Shown here: positions 63,430 through 64,000 of the stretch, piece by piece | Layout of the letters: the number at the start of each line of letters is the position of its first letter | Position numbering within the stretch: position 1 is the first letter of the stretch | Assembly: GCF_013389595.1 (NCBI RefSeq) | Contig: NZ_CP058306.1 | Location: 1,488,001-1,552,000 of the forward strand | Direction of reading: 5' to 3' | From: Flavobacterium sp. I3-2 | GTDB lineage: Bacteria > Bacteroidota > Bacteroidia > Flavobacteriales > Flavobacteriaceae | DNA: 64,000 bases | Made by a program: the position numbers and the translations under genes | Notes under the pieces: generated by a model | Told to the model about the DNA's origin: nothing | Seen by the model: only the letters and a program-made list of their open reading frames with translations | Databases searched by the model: none

Positions 63430-64000
63430 ATGAAAAAATTCTTTAAAATTCTTTTAAAAATCATAAAATGGATTGTCATAATTCTACTTGTAATTATTTC
63501 ACTTTTATATATTTTTGGGTACGGATATTTAGTTCGTGGCGTTCGAGTTACTTATTTAACTGGTCATAAAACAGCTTTCCTTGATGACTATGAATATTTC
63601 GATAATCGAACCATCGAAAAAGGAACGGCGCAACCTTGGCTTGTTTCAAAAGATTACAATAAAGTTCCTGCAACCGAAAAATTAAATCAAACGCATAAAG
63701 AGTTAGAAACAACCTCATTTTTAATAATCAAAGGCGATAGTATTTGGCACGAAAGTTATTTTGATATTGGAAGTCAAACGTCAAAAACCAACTCGTTTTC
63801 AATGGCAAAAAGTATTGTAACTTCGGCTTTAGGTAAAGCAATCGATTTACAAATGATTCCAAGTTTAGATACCAAAGTTGTTGATTATCTTCCTGAATTG
63901 AAAGGAAAATATGCGAACGAACTTACAGTTGGTGATTTAGCAAGTATGGCTTCTGGACACAGTTGGATTGAAGATTATTACGGACCAACTTCGTTAACTT
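63430..64000 (+). CDS. Serine hydrolase, beta-lactamase class C-like (3' end outside window)
   Basis: The first 190 residues are visible; the frame runs off the window. One N-terminal membrane anchor (about 12-37), then a domain with KELETTSFLIIKGDSIWHESYF and the catalytic SxxK as SMAK (Ser124, Lys127), followed by the helix KSIVTSALGKAIDL and LTVGDLASMASGHSW. This is the start of the class C beta-lactamase/6-aminohexanoate-hydrolase fold. Substrate unknown; the YxN and HxG motifs lie outside. Near-match -7 box TATCTTTA precedes it. Confidence 0.88.
   Translation, partial: MKKFFKILLKIIKWIVIILLVIISLLYIFGYGYLVRGVRVTYLTGHKTAFLDDYEYFDNRTIEKGTAQPWLVSKDYNKVPATEKLNQTHKELETTSFLIIKGDSIWHESYFDIGSQTSKTNSFSMAKSIVTSALGKAIDLQMIPSLDTKVVDYLPELKGKYANELTVGDLASMASGHSWIEDYYGPTSLT

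Overview
The window is a low-GC chromosomal segment from a member of the Flavobacteriaceae (Bacteroidota), close to Flavobacterium. The evidence is the gliding genes gldB and gldC, SusC-type TonB receptors with carboxypeptidase-like N-terminal domains, many DUF-type lipoproteins, TAnnTTTG promoter boxes, almost no Shine-Dalgarno sequences, and the gene order nadE / gldB-gldC / engB-hydrolase / mraZ-ftsZ.

Layout. 1-9.3 kb: the end of an MFS transporter, a His-rich putative metal-uptake operon (small His/Cys protein, TonB receptor, two DUF4625-like lipoproteins), a prolyl oligopeptidase, and three tandem secreted paralogues. 9.4-19.7 kb: small stress and membrane genes, a zinc alcohol dehydrogenase, a frameshifted secreted-protein gene, pepE, a tandem pair of carboxypeptidase-regulatory-like proteins next to tatA and a PAP2 phosphatase, an O-methyltransferase, an SDR and rlmN. 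19.8-21.3 kb: an IS110-family element that appears to interrupt a dispersed palindromic repeat, followed by an exact 84-bp duplication and a second copy of the repeat family. 21.3-28.5 kb: a WG-repeat protein, an MBL hydrolase, a polyprenyl synthase, a Cys-rich HMA-like protein, and an ECF sigma / putative anti-sigma / outer-membrane operon. 28.5-34.2 kb: dnaG, nadE, gldBC, engB and a hydrolase.

34.5-50.1 kb is a complete division and cell wall (dcw) cluster: mraZ, rsmH, ftsL, ftsI, murE, mraY, murD, ftsW, murG, murC, ftsQ, ftsA, ftsZ. Genes overlap or nearly touch, and upstream lie three AAAGTGG boxes at 10-bp spacing beside a TAnnTTTG promoter, probably MraZ autoregulatory sites. It builds lipid II (MurC/D/E, MraY, MurG), polymerises and cross-links it (FtsW/FtsI) and assembles the ring (FtsL/Q/A/Z).

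50.2-57.5 kb is a looser region: a YqeY-like gene, tRNA-Arg(CCG), several unrecognised lipoproteins, related palindromic repeats, and an unusual array of seven contiguous 21-bp degenerate repeats. Then follow a TPR protein, a DUF4407 protein, an MtfA-like metallopeptidase, a CBS-domain protein and a lipocalin-like lipoprotein. 57.5-64 kb: rpe, a umuDC translesion operon, class I fumarase, a secreted unknown and the start of a serine hydrolase cut by the window edge.

Most functions are inferred from recognised families. The most interesting points are the IS110 insertion with bridge-RNA-like guide complementarity in its long non-coding end, the 21-bp array, the His-rich TonB locus, and a DnaG that lacks its zinc ligands.
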